Of a DNA stretch of 64,000 nt, positions 35,866-45,404 are shown piece after piece. Source of the DNA: Phycicoccus sp. Soil802 (GTDB lineage Bacteria; Actinomycetota; Actinomycetes; Actinomycetales; Dermatophilaceae); assembly GCF_001429605.1 (NCBI RefSeq), contig NZ_LMSS01000008.1:62001-126000 (forward strand), read 5' to 3'. The position numbers and the translations under genes are program-made. Below the pieces are notes generated by a model. The model was given only the letters and a program-made list of their open reading frames with translations. It was not told where the DNA came from and made no database searches. Within the stretch, counting starts at the first letter, position 1; every line of letters starts with the position of its first letter.

Positions 35866-36680
35866 GAGACCTCGGCCGTGGAGGCGGTGGCGAGGTGCAG
35901 GCGCGCGAACGCGAGGGCCTCGGCCAGGTCGACCTCGCGCTGCTCGGGGGTGAGCTTGCGGGTGCCGACCTCGACGACGACCGACCCCGAGAACTGCTTC
36001 AGCGCCAGCATCTCGAGGAACTCGGCACACGGCTGGCTGCCCCGGCCGGGCACGAGGTGCTCGTCCTTGAGGGAGCCGAGGCCGTCCGCGAGGTGGACGT
36101 GCCGCAGGCGCGGACCGAGGGCGGCCGCCATCGCCATCGCGTCCGAGCCGGCGGTGGAGGTGTGCGACAGGTCGAGCGTGACGTTGTCGTAGGCCTGCGG
36201 CACCGGGTCCCAGTGGGGCAGGTAGGCCTCGAACTCCCGCTGCCGGGCCCGCCACGGGAACATGTTCTCGACGGCCAGCGCCACCCCGGTCTCGTGCTCG
36301 CGCAGCGCCACCCCATCGACGAACTCGCCCGCGTACTCCTTCTGCCAGCGGAACGGCGGGTGGAGCACCACCGTGGACGCCCCGACCTCCTGGGCCAGGG
36401 CGATCGACTTGTCCACCTTGGTCCACGGGTCGGGCCCCCAGATCCGCTGGGTGAGCAGGAGGGTGGGTGCGTGCACCGACACCACCGGTATGCCGTGCAG
36501 CTCGGAGAGTGCCGCGAGCGCGCCGGCCTCCTGCGAGACCGGATCGGTCCACACCATGACCTCGAGGGCGTCGTAGCCGAGCCGCGCTGCGGTGGCGAAG
36601 GCGGCGGCGCACGTGTCGGGGTAGACCGAGGCGGTCGACAGAGCCACCGTGGCCCCAGGGATCGACACCGCTCCAGCCAT
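35862..36680 (-). CDS. Sugar phosphate isomerase/epimerase family protein (TIM barrel)
   Basis: A 272-residue AP-endonuclease-2-like TIM barrel. Metal ligands typical of the family appear in VVLHPPFRW, LAVENMFPW (Glu), LDLSHTSTAG (Asp, His), RHVHLADG (His) and VVVEVGTR (Glu). The homologue in mycobacteria lies next to ppx and proC; its substrate is not established. The ATG (MAGAVS) follows TAGGCT with a 7-base gap, a leaderless pattern. It is co-transcribed with tetR. Confidence 0.85.
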   Translation of the reverse strand: MAGAVSIPGATVALSTASVYPDTCAAAFATAARLGYDALEVMVWTDPVSQEAGALAALSELHGIPVVSVHAPTLLLTQRIWGPDPWTKVDKSIALAQEVGASTVVLHPPFRWQKEYAGEFVDGVALREHETGVALAVENMFPWRARQREFEAYLPHWDPVPQAYDNVTLDLSHTSTAGSDAMAMAAALGPRLRHVHLADGLGSLKDEHLVPGRGSQPCAEFLEMLALKQFSGSVVVEVGTRKLTPEQREVDLAEALAFARLHLATASTAEVS

Positions 36681-36687
36681 GCCCCCG

Positions 36688-36693
36688 AGCCTA
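36688..36693 (-). promoter_or_regulatory. -10 box of leaderless isomerase-tetR operon
   Basis: On the minus strand TAGGCT is followed by 7 bases and the ATG at 36680. Confidence 0.65.
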
Positions 36694-36704
36694 GCGAGCG
36701 GTCC

Positions 36705-37631
36705 TCAGCCCATCGTGTCGAGCCTGCTGAGGATGACTCCCTCGCGCAGCGCCCACGGGCAGATCTCCAGGCGGTCGAGGTCGAGCAGGTCCATCGCGGC
36801 CTCGGCGACGAGCGCGCCGGCGAGCAGCTGGTGCGACCGGCTGGACGAGACGCCGGACAGCCCCGAGCGCTGCCGGGAGGTCATCGCGCCGAGGTCGGTG
36901 ACCAGGGAGGCGAGCGCTGCGCGCTCGAGGCTGCGCGCGGCATACGGGCCGTCGCTGCTGGGGGCGGCGCCGGTGACGCGCGCCAGCGAGCGCATCGTCT
37001 TGGAGGTGCCGACCGCGCGGTCTGCGGTGCCGGCCTTGGCCAGCGGGCGCATCGCGGCGGCAAGCCGTTGGCGGATCACCCGGCGCGCCTCGCGGACCAC
37101 GTCGGCACCCGGCGGGTCGCCCGGAAGGAGGTCGCGGGTGAGCCGGCCGGCCCCCAGCGGCAGCGACACCGCGGCGTCCGGCTCCTCGTCCATGCCGGCC
37201 GCGAGCTCGAGGGAGCCCCCGCCGATGTCGACGACGAGCAGGGTGCCGCTCGACCAGCCGAACCACCGCCGGGCGGCCAGGAAGGTCAGCCGCGCCTCGT
37301 CCTCGCCGGACAGCACCTGGAGCGCGACCCCCGTGGCGGCCCGCACGCGGGCGAGCACCTCCTCGCCGTTGGGTGCCTCGCGGATGGCGCTGGTGACGAA
37401 GGCCATCACCTCCTCGACGCCCTGGTCCTCCGCAACCTTCAGGCACTCGTGGATGAAGCCGGTGAGGGCTGCCTTCCCCGTCTCGGCGATGTCGCCGGAG
37501 TCGGTGACGTGCTCCGAGAGCCGCAGCTCGATCTTGTGCGAGGTGGCCGGAAGCGGCTGGGCGCCCCGGTGCGCGTCCACGACGAGCAGGTGGACCGTGT
37601 TGGAGCCGACGTCGATGACTCCGAGGCGCAT
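36705..37631 (-). CDS. Ppx/GppA exopolyphosphatase / pppGpp phosphohydrolase family
   Basis: A 308-residue actin-fold hydrolase of the short actinobacterial type. The phosphate-1 motif is [17 protein letters not shown], the catalytic-Glu region [14 protein letters not shown], and the phosphate-2 motif [14 protein letters not shown]. It degrades polyphosphate or pppGpp, affecting stress signalling; which one is unresolved. The ATG is 6 bases after TAGCGT. The short form lacks the C-terminal HD-like extension of E. coli Ppx. Confidence 0.9.
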   Translation of the reverse strand: MRLGVIDVGSNTVHLLVVDAHRGAQPLPATSHKIELRLSEHVTDSGDIAETGKAALTGFIHECLKVAEDQGVEEVMAFVTSAIREAPNGEEVLARVRAATGVALQVLSGEDEARLTFLAARRWFGWSSGTLLVVDIGGGSLELAAGMDEEPDAAVSLPLGAGRLTRDLLPGDPPGADVVREARRVIRQRLAAAMRPLAKAGTADRAVGTSKTMRSLARVTGAAPSSDGPYAARSLERAALASLVTDLGAMTSRQRSGLSGVSSSRSHQLLAGALVAEAAMDLLDLDRLEICPWALREGVILSRLDTMG

Positions 37632-37637
37632 GGCTGC

Positions 37638-37643
37638 ACGCTA
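37638..37643 (-). promoter_or_regulatory. -10 box of leaderless ppx gene
   Basis: On the minus strand TAGCGT is followed by 6 bases and the ATG at 37631. Confidence 0.6.
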
Positions 37644-37718
37644 CGACACCGCCGGGTCGGTGCGCGGGGAATCACCGCCCTCAGGCCGCGGTCGGCCGAG
37701 TCCTGAAAGACTGGGCGT

Positions 37719-38258
37719 ATGCCGTCCAGCACCGACCGCACGCACCAGACCACGGCGACGACTCCGGCCGACCCGGGCGCACCGACGCCCGCAGCTCCGT
37801 CGGGGGCCGGACAAGGGCCGGTCTGGCCGGTCACCGCGCTGGTCGTCCTGCTGGGGTGGTGCCTGCTGGCCTGGACGGTCTTCGCCGGTGCCATCAACAC
37901 GGCGCCGTTCTTCGGTGAGACCGCCTCCCGCGACCGCTACGTCGAGTCCGGCATGGTCGCGCTGACGGCTCTGGCGCCGGTGGCGCTGCTGCTCGTGCTG
38001 GGGCTGTTGGCGGGGTCGAGGTGGGGGCTGGCCCTGCTGGCGGCCCCCGGGCTGCTCCTGGTCCCGCTGGGACTGAGCATGCTCGGGGAGGGCGGCGACC
38101 CGGCGAAGTCGGGGTACGGCCGCGGGGTCCGGTGGGACGACGCCTTCCAGGACCTCACCCGGCTGAACTGGGCCGCGACGGCGCTGCTGCTCGTGGTGGT
38201 CGCCGCGCTGGCGTGGCGGCGACGCCGCCGACAGACCGCCATCCGGGCCAATCCCTAG
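37719..38258 (+). CDS. Hypothetical four-helix membrane protein
   Basis: A 179-residue protein, not recognised. The first 35 residues are Thr/Pro/Ala-rich. Four hydrophobic helices follow, near residues 38-58, 77-98, 102-122 and 148-165. The C-terminus [14 protein letters not shown] is strongly basic and presumably cytoplasmic. The start ATG itself lies within a copy of the iterated word GTATGCCG. It is divergent from ppx and just upstream of the Cys-rich gene. No function can be proposed. Confidence 0.75.
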   Translation: MPSSTDRTHQTTATTPADPGAPTPAAPSGAGQGPVWPVTALVVLLGWCLLAWTVFAGAINTAPFFGETASRDRYVESGMVALTALAPVALLLVLGLLAGSRWGLALLAAPGLLLVPLGLSMLGEGGDPAKSGYGRGVRWDDAFQDLTRLNWAATALLLVVVAALAWRRRRRQTAIRANP

Positions 38259-38276
38259 GAGTGGCAACGCACGACG

Positions 38277-38282
38277 TAGGGT
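38277..38282 (+). promoter_or_regulatory. -10 box of leaderless Cys-rich protein gene
   Basis: TAGGGT is followed by 7 bases and the GTG at 38290, which decides this start over an in-frame GTG at 38281. Confidence 0.6.
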
Positions 38283-38289
38283 GAGGCAC

Positions 38290-39090
38290 GTGGCAGAGAC
38301 CCCGCTCGACACCGCCCGGATCTGGGTGGAGTTCACCGACCCCGCCGACTCGGGGCAGCGGTTCCGCTGCGACCTGACCTGGCTGACGTCGAGCTGGACG
38401 TGCATCTTCGGCAGCGGCTGCAAGGGCATCTACGCCGACCGGCCGGACGACGGCTGCTGCACCCTCGGCGCCCACTTCACCGACGACGACGACGTCAAGC
38501 GCGTCAAGAAGGTCGTCAAGGAGCTGGGCGAGGACGAGTGGCAGCTGCACCCGGGCTCCACCAAGGTCGGCGCCTGGACCGAGAAGGAGGACGACGCCCT
38601 CAAGACCAAGGTGGTCGACGGCGCGTGCATCTTCCTCAACCGGCCCGGGTTCCCTGCAGGGGCCGGCTGCGCCCTGCACCAGCACGCCGTCCTCACCGGC
38701 AAGGAGCCGCACACGGTCAAGCCGGATGTCTGCTGGCAGCTGCCGATCCGCCGCACCTACCGCAAGGTCGAGCTCCCCGACGGCTCGAGCTGGCAGGAGG
38801 TCAGCATCACCGAGTACGACCGCCGCGGCTGGGGGCCGGGCGGCCACGACCTCGACTGGTACTGCTCCAGCAACCCCGAGGCGCACGTCGGCCGTGAGCC
38901 GGTCTTCCGCAGCAACAGGGGCGAGCTCGTCGAGCTGATGGGCGAGGAAGCCTACGGCGAGCTGGAGATCCGCTGCGAGGCCCACCTCGCCAGCGTGAAG
39001 GCCGCACGAAACGCTTACTCCCGCAAGATGTTGCCACTCCTGGTCCACCCGGCGACGCTCGCTGCCCAAGAGGCGCGCAAGGGCCGATGA
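38290..39090 (+). CDS. Conserved Cys-rich actinobacterial protein (possible metal or Fe-S binding)
   Basis: A 266-residue soluble protein with clustered Cys: [22 protein letters not shown] near residues 35-55, then [30 protein letters not shown] and EIRCEAHL. The spacing resembles YkgJ/DUF3109-like proteins thought to bind zinc or an Fe-S cluster, but the family assignment is uncertain. The gene overlaps the methyltransferase start by 4 bases (ATGA), so the two are probably functionally paired. Confidence 0.78.
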   Translation: MAETPLDTARIWVEFTDPADSGQRFRCDLTWLTSSWTCIFGSGCKGIYADRPDDGCCTLGAHFTDDDDVKRVKKVVKELGEDEWQLHPGSTKVGAWTEKEDDALKTKVVDGACIFLNRPGFPAGAGCALHQHAVLTGKEPHTVKPDVCWQLPIRRTYRKVELPDGSSWQEVSITEYDRRGWGPGGHDLDWYCSSNPEAHVGREPVFRSNRGELVELMGEEAYGELEIRCEAHLASVKAARNAYSRKMLPLLVHPATLAAQEARKGR

Positions 39091-39794
39091 ACACCGAGCC
39101 GGGTCGGCCCGAGCCGACGCGCAGCCCGAACATCTGGGACTCCCCCGACGTCTACGAGGTCGAGAACCTCGGGGTCGACCGGGCCGGGGTCCTCGAGTCG
39201 GCCATGGCTGCCCTGCACCCGTTCGCCGGCGCCGACCTGGTCGACGTCGGCTGCGGCACCGGGTTCCACCTCCCCCGCTTCGCCGCCCTCGGGTGCGCGA
39301 GCGTGGTGGGCGTCGAACCCCACCCACCGCTGCGCTCGATCGCCGAGAGTCGCGTCGCCGGACTGCCGTCCGTGCGGGTCCTGGAGGGCGTCGCGCAGGC
39401 GCTGCCGCTGGCCGACGCGTCGGTCGACCTCGCTCAGGCCCGGTGGGCCTACTTCTTCGGCGCCGGCTGCGAACCCGGCCTGCGCGAGCTGGAACGCGTG
39501 GTGCGGCCCGGCGGTACGGCATACGTCATCGACAACGACGCGACGCGCTCGACGTTCGGGCGCTGGTTCTCCCGCGCCAACCCGTCCTACGACGCCGCAG
39601 CCGTCGAGCGGTTCTGGACGCGGCAGGGCTGGGAGCGCGAGCGCTTGACGATCTCCTGGGAGCTCGACACCCGCGAGGACTTCGAGGCGGTCGTGCGCAT
39701 CGAGTTCTCCGAGACCGCTGCCGAGGGGATCCTGGCCGAGCACGGCGGGACGGGCGTCGACTACGCGGTCAACCTGTGGTGGCGCCGGTTCTGA
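39087..39794 (+). CDS. Class I SAM-dependent methyltransferase
   Basis: A 235-residue Methyltransf_11-type enzyme. Motif I is [19 protein letters not shown] near residue 52, the ribose-binding acidic residue is in VVGVEPHPP, and motif IV-V lies around [18 protein letters not shown] and [16 protein letters not shown]. The C-terminal half ([20 protein letters not shown]) is not informative for substrate. It is translationally coupled to the Cys-rich protein upstream. Substrate unknown. Confidence 0.87.
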   Translation: MNTEPGRPEPTRSPNIWDSPDVYEVENLGVDRAGVLESAMAALHPFAGADLVDVGCGTGFHLPRFAALGCASVVGVEPHPPLRSIAESRVAGLPSVRVLEGVAQALPLADASVDLAQARWAYFFGAGCEPGLRELERVVRPGGTAYVIDNDATRSTFGRWFSRANPSYDAAAVERFWTRQGWERERLTISWELDTREDFEAVVRIEFSETAAEGILAEHGGTGVDYAVNLWWRRF

Positions 39795-39872
39795 CGTGAC
39801 GACTGGGGTGGACACCGCTCCCGAGGCGGGACAGGGTGGAACGAACCGGACACCCGGACCACAGGAGGCACC

Positions 39873-40301
39873 ATGACCGAGCACGTCGCCACCGCCAACA
39901 CCACCGTCGACGCCGACCCCGACCGGGTCTGGCAGGCGATGACCGACCCCCAGCTGGTCGCCCAGTACATGATGGGCAGCGAGGTGGCCAGCGACTGGCA
40001 GCCTGGCAGCCCGATCACGTGGAGCGGCGAGTGGGAGGGCAAGCCATACCAGGACAAGGGCGAGGTGCTGCAGGCCGAGCCCGGCAGGCTGCTCGAGGTC
40101 ACCCACTACAGCCCGATGACGGGCGCCGACGACGTGCCCGAGAACTACCACACGGTCCGCTACGAGCTATCGCCGTCCGGCGACGGCACCGCCGTGAAGC
40201 TGACCCAGGACGGCTGCGACAGCACCAAGCAGGCCGAGGAGTTCTCGCGGAACTGGCAGGGCATGCTCGACGGGCTCAAGAAGGTCGCCGAGGGCCACTG
40301 A
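39873..40301 (+). CDS. SRPBCC / AHSA1-like START-fold protein
   Basis: A 142-residue protein with the SRPBCC pattern: VATANTTVDADPDRVWQAMT, then GSPITWSGEWEGKPYQDKGEVLQAEPGRL read as consecutive strands, HYSPMTG, and the final helix FSRNWQGMLDGLKKVAEG. The fold makes a hydrophobic ligand cavity; the ligand is unknown. ACAGGAGG precedes the ATG at good spacing. A long hairpin follows 12 bp after the stop. Confidence 0.85.
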   Translation: MTEHVATANTTVDADPDRVWQAMTDPQLVAQYMMGSEVASDWQPGSPITWSGEWEGKPYQDKGEVLQAEPGRLLEVTHYSPMTGADDVPENYHTVRYELSPSGDGTAVKLTQDGCDSTKQAEEFSRNWQGMLDGLKKVAEGH

Positions 40302-40313
40302 CCCCGCCCTCCA

Positions 40314-40366
40314 CCGGTTCGAGGTATTCCACTACCCGGATCCGGTGGCGGAATACCTTGAACCGG
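40314..40366 (+). terminator. Long hairpin (shared-arm family) downstream of the SRPBCC gene
   Basis: Arms 40314-40336 and 40344-40366, 7-base loop; 23 positions with one mismatch and two G-T pairs. The left arm contains GGTTCGAGGTATTCCACTACC, nearly that of the hairpin at 35176. The changes inside the stem are largely pair-preserving. It separates the SRPBCC gene from radA. Confidence 0.8.
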
Positions 40367-40398
40367 CGGGGTTGAGCCGGCTTGTCGGCGGCCCCACG

Positions 40399-40404
40399 TA
40401 GGTT
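40399..40404 (+). promoter_or_regulatory. -10 box of leaderless radA
   Basis: TAGGTT is followed by 7 bases and the ATG at 40412; it decides this start over a TTG at 40382. Confidence 0.65.
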
Positions 40405-40411
40405 GTCGCCC

Positions 40412-41797
40412 ATGGCAGCGAAGACGTCGACCAGGTCGAGCGGTTTCCGCTGCTCCGAGTGCGGCTGGACCGCCGTCAAGTGGGTCGGCCGCTGTGGCGA
40501 GTGCCAGGCGTGGGGCAGCGTCAGCGAGATCGGCGCGGTCACCGTCCGCACGACCGCGGCCACCCGCGTCGAGCGGCCCGCCGTGCCGATCGGCCAGGTC
40601 GACGCCCGGCGGGCCGAGGCGCGGAGCACCGGCGTCGGCGAGTTCGACCGGGTGCTCGGTGGCGGGCTGGTCCCGGGCGCCGTCGTGCTGGTCGCCGGCG
40701 AGCCCGGCATCGGCAAGTCCACCCTGCTCCTCGACGTCGCGGCCCGCGCCGCCCGGTCGGGCGAGGGGCGCAAGGTCCTCTACGTCACCGGCGAGGAGTC
40801 GGCCGCCCAGGTGCGGATGCGGGCCGAGCGGATCGAGGCGATGGCCGCGACCCTGTTCCTCGCCGCGGAGACCGACCTCGCCACTGTGCTCGGCCAGATC
40901 GACGCGGTGCAGCCCGACCTGGTCATCGTCGACTCGGTGCAGACCATCGCCAGCGGTGAGGTCGAGGGCTCCGCCGGCAACGTCACCCAGGTCCGCGAGG
41001 TGGCCGCCTCGCTGATCCAGGTGGCCAAGGCCCGCGGCATCGCCACCCTCCTCGTCGGGCACGTCACCAAGGACGGCTCGATCGCCGGGCCCCGCGTCCT
41101 CGAGCACCTGGTCGACGTCGTGGTGCAGTTCGAGGGCGACCGGCACTCGCGGCTCAGGCTCGTCCGGGCCGTGAAGAACCGCTACGGCCCGACCGACGAG
41201 GTCGGCTGCTTCGACCTCTCCGACGTGGGCATCGTGGGCCTTCCCGACCCCAGTGGCCTCTTCCTCTCCCGGGGCACCCTGACCGTCCCCGGCACCTGCG
41301 TCACGGTCACGCTCGAGGGCCGCCGCCCCCTCATGACCGAGGTCCAGGCCCTGGTCGCCAAGAGCGAGATCCCCACCCCGCGTCGCGCGACGAGCGGGCT
41401 CGACTCCGCCCGGGTCTCGATGATCATCGCGGTCCTCGCCAAGCGGGCCCAGGCACCGATCGGCAACGCCGACGTCTACCTCTCCACCGTCGGGGGCGTC
41501 CGCCTCACCGAGCCCGCCTCCGACCTCGCCATCGCCCTCGCCGTGGCCAGTGCCGTGAAGGACCAGCCGCTGCCCGACCACGCCATCGCCTTCGGTGAGC
41601 TCGGACTGGCCGGCGAGATCCGACCCGTCTCCGGGATGCCGCGTCGGCTCGCCGAGGCGGCGCGGCTCGGGTTCCGCACGGCCTACGTCCCCCAGGGGGT
41701 GCTGGGCAGCGGACCGACGCCCGAGGGCATGCAGGTCGTGGAGTGTGACGACATCCGCAGCGCGGTGCGCGCCGCCCTGCAGCCGGTGCACGGTTAG
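40412..41797 (+). CDS. radA: DNA repair protein RadA
   Basis: A 461-residue RecA-like branch-migration helicase. The N-terminal C4 zinc finger is FRCSECGWTAVKWVGRCGEC; Walker A is VAGEPGIGKSTLLL near residue 100; the RadA-specific motif is KNRYGPTDE (KNRFG in most homologues); the C-terminal Lon-protease-like domain runs from about residue 310. RadA interacts with DisA in other bacteria, and disA follows 43 bp downstream, matching the mycobacterial neighbourhood. Confidence 0.95.
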   Translation: MAAKTSTRSSGFRCSECGWTAVKWVGRCGECQAWGSVSEIGAVTVRTTAATRVERPAVPIGQVDARRAEARSTGVGEFDRVLGGGLVPGAVVLVAGEPGIGKSTLLLDVAARAARSGEGRKVLYVTGEESAAQVRMRAERIEAMAATLFLAAETDLATVLGQIDAVQPDLVIVDSVQTIASGEVEGSAGNVTQVREVAASLIQVAKARGIATLLVGHVTKDGSIAGPRVLEHLVDVVVQFEGDRHSRLRLVRAVKNRYGPTDEVGCFDLSDVGIVGLPDPSGLFLSRGTLTVPGTCVTVTLEGRRPLMTEVQALVAKSEIPTPRRATSGLDSARVSMIIAVLAKRAQAPIGNADVYLSTVGGVRLTEPASDLAIALAVASAVKDQPLPDHAIAFGELGLAGEIRPVSGMPRRLAEAARLGFRTAYVPQGVLGSGPTPEGMQVVECDDIRSAVRAALQPVHG

Positions 41798-41840
41798 ACT
41801 CGCGCCAGACCGGACCGGCGGCACCAAAGGGGTTTGACCA

Positions 41841-42917
41841 GTGGATCTTCGCGAGGACGATGCGCTGCGCGCCACCCTCGCCGCCGTGGCACCGGGTACC
41901 GAGCTGCGCGACGGCCTGGAACGCATCCTCCGCGGGCGCACGGGGGCGCTCATCGTGCTCGGGCACGACCGTACCGTGGAGCAGCTCTCCACCGGCGGTT
42001 TCCCGCTCGACGTGGAGTTCTCGGCGACCCGGCTTCGCGAGCTCGCGAAGATGGACGGCGGCATCGTGCTCGACCGCGAGGCGTCGCGGATCCTGCGGGC
42101 CGCCACCCAGCTCGTGCCCGACCCGTCGATCGAGACCAGCGAGTCCGGCACCCGGCACCGCACCGCAGAGCGGGTGGCCAAGCAGACCGGCTACCCCGTC
42201 ATCTCGGTGAGCCAGTCGATGCGCATCGTCGCCATCTACGTCGACGGCGGACGCCACGTCCTGGAGGACTCCAGCGCGATCCTCTCCCGGGCCAACCAGG
42301 CCCTGCAGACCCTGGAGCGCTACAAGTCCCGCCTCGACGAGGTCACCGGCACCCTGTCGGCGCTCGAGATCGAGGACCTCGTCACGGTCCGCGACGTGGC
42401 CAGCGTCCTCCAGCGCCTCGAGATGGTGCGACGCATCCGCGACGAGATCTCCGGCTACGTCGTCGAGCTCGGCGTCGACGGCCGCCTGCTCACCCTCCAG
42501 CTCGAGGAGCTGACCGGCGGGCTGGGCAACGACCGCGAGCTCGTCATCCGCGACTACCTGCCCGTCACCAAGGCCGACCTCACGCTGGAGCAGGCGATGG
42601 CGGCGCTCGAAGAGCTCACCTCGACCGAGCTGCTCGACCTCGCCGCGGGAGCCAAGGCCGTGGGCTTCGCCGTCGGGGGCGACGCCCTCGACTCGGCCGT
42701 GAGCCCCTGCGGCTACCGGCTGCTCAGCAAGGTGCCCCGCCTGCCGGGCGCCATCGTCGACCGGCTGGTCGAGCACTTCGGGAGCCTGCAGAAGCTGCTG
42801 GCGGCCAACCTCGAGGAGCTCATGGATGTCGACGGCGTCGGCGAGGGCCGCGCCCGGGCCGTGCGTGAGGGCCTGTCCCGCCTGGCCGAGTCGAGCATCC
42901 TCGAACGCTACGTGTGA
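41841..42917 (+). CDS. disA: DNA integrity scanning diadenylate cyclase DisA
   Basis: A 358-residue c-di-AMP synthase that scans DNA for damage. The DAC domain (residues about 1-145) holds the ATP-binding GTRHRTAER motif; the usual DGA motif reads MDGGIVLD, an Ala-to-Gly change. The linker helices follow (about 150-290), then a C-terminal HhH DNA-binding domain ([21 protein letters not shown]). GTG start with AAAGGGG 8-9 bases upstream. It overlaps mutY by 4 bases. Confidence 0.95.
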   Translation: MDLREDDALRATLAAVAPGTELRDGLERILRGRTGALIVLGHDRTVEQLSTGGFPLDVEFSATRLRELAKMDGGIVLDREASRILRAATQLVPDPSIETSESGTRHRTAERVAKQTGYPVISVSQSMRIVAIYVDGGRHVLEDSSAILSRANQALQTLERYKSRLDEVTGTLSALEIEDLVTVRDVASVLQRLEMVRRIRDEISGYVVELGVDGRLLTLQLEELTGGLGNDRELVIRDYLPVTKADLTLEQAMAALEELTSTELLDLAAGAKAVGFAVGGDALDSAVSPCGYRLLSKVPRLPGAIVDRLVEHFGSLQKLLAANLEELMDVDGVGEGRARAVREGLSRLAESSILERYV

Positions 42918-43816
42918 GCACCGGCACCGCTCCCGCCCGACTGCACCACGAGGTGCTGGAGTGGTACGCCGTGTCCGCGCGCGACCTGCCGTGGCGACGA
43001 CCCGACGCCACGGCCTGGGGCATCTTCGTGTCCGAGATCATGCTCCAGCAGACCCCGGTCGCCCGGGTCGAGCCGGTCTGGCGCGAGTGGCTGTCCCGGT
43101 GGCCCAGCCCGAGCGCGCTGGCCGCTGACTCCCCCGGCGAGGCGGTGCGCGCGTGGGGTCGACTCGGCTACCCGCGTCGCGCCCTGCGGCTGCACGCCGC
43201 CGCCGTCGCCATGGCCGAGCACCACGACGGCGCGGTCCCGGCGACCGAGGCCGAGCTGCTCACCCTGCCCGGCGTCGGCACCTACACCGCGGCCGCAGTC
43301 GCGACCTTCGCCTTCGGCGAGCGCACCACGGTCGTCGACACCAACGTGCGCCGGGTGCTGGCCCGCGTCGTGGGCGGTCAGGAGTATGCCGCGCCGTCGC
43401 CGACCCGGGCCGAGCTCACCGTCGCCGCGGGGTTGGTGCCGGCTGACCCACCACGGGCCCGCACCTGGAGCGTGGCGGTCATGGAGCTGGGCGCGATCGT
43501 CTGCACCGCCCGTGCGCCCCGCTGCTCGGACTGCCCGGTCGCCGACCTGTGCGCCTGGCAGCTCGCCGGCCGACCGGCTCACCAGGGTCCGGCCCGCAGG
43601 GGCCAGGCATGGGAGGGCACCGACCGCCAGCTGCGTGGCGCGCTCCTGGCCGTCCTGCGAGAGAGCGCCGACCCGGTGCCCCGATCGGCACTGGAAGCGT
43701 TGTCGGACAACGAGATCCAGCGCGAGCGCTGCCTCGACTCCCTGGTGGCCGATGGCCTCGTCGAGCCGCTCCCTCGCGATCGCTTCCGGCTGCCGGCCTC
43801 GCGGGAGGCGAGCTGA
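42914..43816 (+). CDS. mutY: A/G-specific adenine glycosylase MutY
   Basis: A 300-residue base-excision glycosylase removing A mispaired with 8-oxoG. The catalytic Glu is in [11 protein letters not shown] near residue 41; HhH is [15 protein letters not shown]; the catalytic Asp is in VVDTNVRRV. The 4Fe-4S cluster ligands are C-x6-C-x2-C-x5-C in [17 protein letters not shown]. The C-terminal 8-oxoG-recognition domain is short (about 70 residues), as in other actinobacteria. GTG start overlaps the disA stop. Confidence 0.93.
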   Translation: MSTGTAPARLHHEVLEWYAVSARDLPWRRPDATAWGIFVSEIMLQQTPVARVEPVWREWLSRWPSPSALAADSPGEAVRAWGRLGYPRRALRLHAAAVAMAEHHDGAVPATEAELLTLPGVGTYTAAAVATFAFGERTTVVDTNVRRVLARVVGGQEYAAPSPTRAELTVAAGLVPADPPRARTWSVAVMELGAIVCTARAPRCSDCPVADLCAWQLAGRPAHQGPARRGQAWEGTDRQLRGALLAVLRESADPVPRSALEALSDNEIQRERCLDSLVADGLVEPLPRDRFRLPASREAS

Positions 43817-43817
43817 G

Positions 43818-45362
43818 GTGAGTGTGCCCCCCGGCGACCCGTCCCGCCCCGCCCGGGGCGCGGGCAAGGGCGTACCGCCGAGGCCAGCAGCGCCCGAGAC
43901 CGCGGCGCACGACCTGCCACCCACCACTTCGACCCCGGCCGCGAAGACCACCGGCCGCCGGGCGGCCCACGCGTTCCGCGTCGGCGCCACCCGCACCGGT
44001 CGGGTCGTCGGGCGCGGCACCCTGGCCGGGGCGCGGCTGGCTGGGCGGGGCGGCCGGGCCGGGGCGCGCCGGGCCCGGGCCTACACGCACTCGGCCGGAG
44101 CCGGCGAGAGCGGGCTCGCCCGGGTCGTGGAGCTGCACTTCGTCAACCTGATGGGCGACGCAGCGCTCACCGTGTCGCTGGCCGGCACCATCTTCGCCAT
44201 CCCGACCGACGAGGCCCGTGGACAGGTCGCCCAGTTCCTCGTCCTTACGATGGCACCCTTCGCGCTGCTCGCCCCCTTCATCGGGCCGCTGCTCGACCGG
44301 TTCCGGCACGGGCGGCGCTGGGCCATCGGCACGACCCTCGCGCTCCGGGCCTTCCTGTGCTGGGTGCTGGCCGGAGCCGTCGCCAACGACTCGCCCTGGC
44401 TGTTCCCGGCAGCGCTCGGCTGCCTCGTCGCCTCGAAGGCCTACGGCGTCACCCGGGCCTCGGCCGTGCCCCGGCTGCTGCCACCCGGCTTCAGCCTGGT
44501 CAACGCCAACTCCCGCAACGCGCTCGCCGGTGTCGCGGGGATGGCGGTCGGGGGCGGGCTGGCCGGCGCCGCCGCAGGGGTCGGCCCCGAGTGGTCACTG
44601 CGGCTGGCCTTCGTCATCTACGTCGTCGGCACCGTGCTGGCGATCCGGCTCCCGTCCAGGGTCGACTCCAGCACCGGCGAGCAGGACATCGAGGACACCG
44701 GACCGCTGCCCGTCCCGCGCCGCGACGGTCGACGGCTCGGGCTCGTCCAGCGACTGAGGGCCCGGGTCGCGGCCCTCCCGGTGACGGTGCTCACCGCCCT
44801 CTGCAGCGCCATCGGGGCCCGGCTGCTGACCGGGTTCCTCGCCCTCTTCATGGCCTTCCTGATGCGCGAGCACCCCCTGCCCGGGCACAGCGGCACCTTC
44901 GTCCTCGCCCTCGTCGTCGGCGCGGCCGGCACCGGCAACGCGCTCGGCACCGTGGTCGGCAACGCCCTGCGCCGGCTGCGACCCGACCTGATCATCGCGG
45001 TGGCCCTGATCGCCGACGTGCTGGCAGCGCTCGCCGCAGCGCTGTTCTACTCGCTCACGACGCTGCTGGTGCTCGGCCTGGTCGCCGGCCTCGGCGCCCA
45101 GCTGATCAAGCTGAGCAGCGACGCCGTCGTCCAGCGCGACATCGGCGAGACCGTCCGCACGAGGGTGTTCGCGTGGTCCGAGACGGTCCTGCAGATCGCC
45201 TGGGTGGTCGGCGGAGGGATCGGGATCGCGCTTCCGCTGATCCCGCGCCTGGGCTTCGGGGTCATCTCGGCGCTGCTGCTCCTGGTGCTGGCCGCCTCGG
45301 TGCGGATCAGGATGACCCGGCACCACCGACCGCACCCGACCCCCGCCCCCGGTTCGATGTAA
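43818..45362 (+). CDS. MFS-type transporter with long N-terminal extension
   Basis: A 514-residue membrane protein with about 11-12 hydrophobic helices starting near residue 105 (LHFVNLMGDAALTVSLAGTI). The loop FIGPLLDRFRHGRRWAIG resembles the MFS motif A. The first 95 residues are Pro/Arg/Gly-rich and probably disordered; a cytoplasmic loop (SSTGEQDIEDTGPLPVPRR) divides the two halves. The GTG start is one base after the mutY stop. Substrate unknown. Its last codons and stop lie in the arm of the terminator hairpin. Confidence 0.82.
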   Translation: MSVPPGDPSRPARGAGKGVPPRPAAPETAAHDLPPTTSTPAAKTTGRRAAHAFRVGATRTGRVVGRGTLAGARLAGRGGRAGARRARAYTHSAGAGESGLARVVELHFVNLMGDAALTVSLAGTIFAIPTDEARGQVAQFLVLTMAPFALLAPFIGPLLDRFRHGRRWAIGTTLALRAFLCWVLAGAVANDSPWLFPAALGCLVASKAYGVTRASAVPRLLPPGFSLVNANSRNALAGVAGMAVGGGLAGAAAGVGPEWSLRLAFVIYVVGTVLAIRLPSRVDSSTGEQDIEDTGPLPVPRRDGRRLGLVQRLRARVAALPVTVLTALCSAIGARLLTGFLALFMAFLMREHPLPGHSGTFVLALVVGAAGTGNALGTVVGNALRRLRPDLIIAVALIADVLAALAAALFYSLTTLLVLGLVAGLGAQLIKLSSDAVVQRDIGETVRTRVFAWSETVLQIAWVVGGGIGIALPLIPRLGFGVISALLLLVLAASVRIRMTRHHRPHPTPAPGSM

Positions 45363-45401
45363 ACCCGCCGGGGATCTCCGGCGGGTTTACATCGAACCGG
45401 G
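45348..45401. terminator. Bidirectional terminator between MFS gene and argA
   Basis: A perfect 24-bp stem (45348-45371 with 45378-45401), 6-base loop. The left arm begins CCCGGTTCGATGTAAACCC and contains the TAA stop of the MFS gene. The outer arm GGTTCGAnGTA is shared with the hairpins at 35.2 and 40.3 kb. Confidence 0.88.
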
Positions 45402-45404
45402 ACG

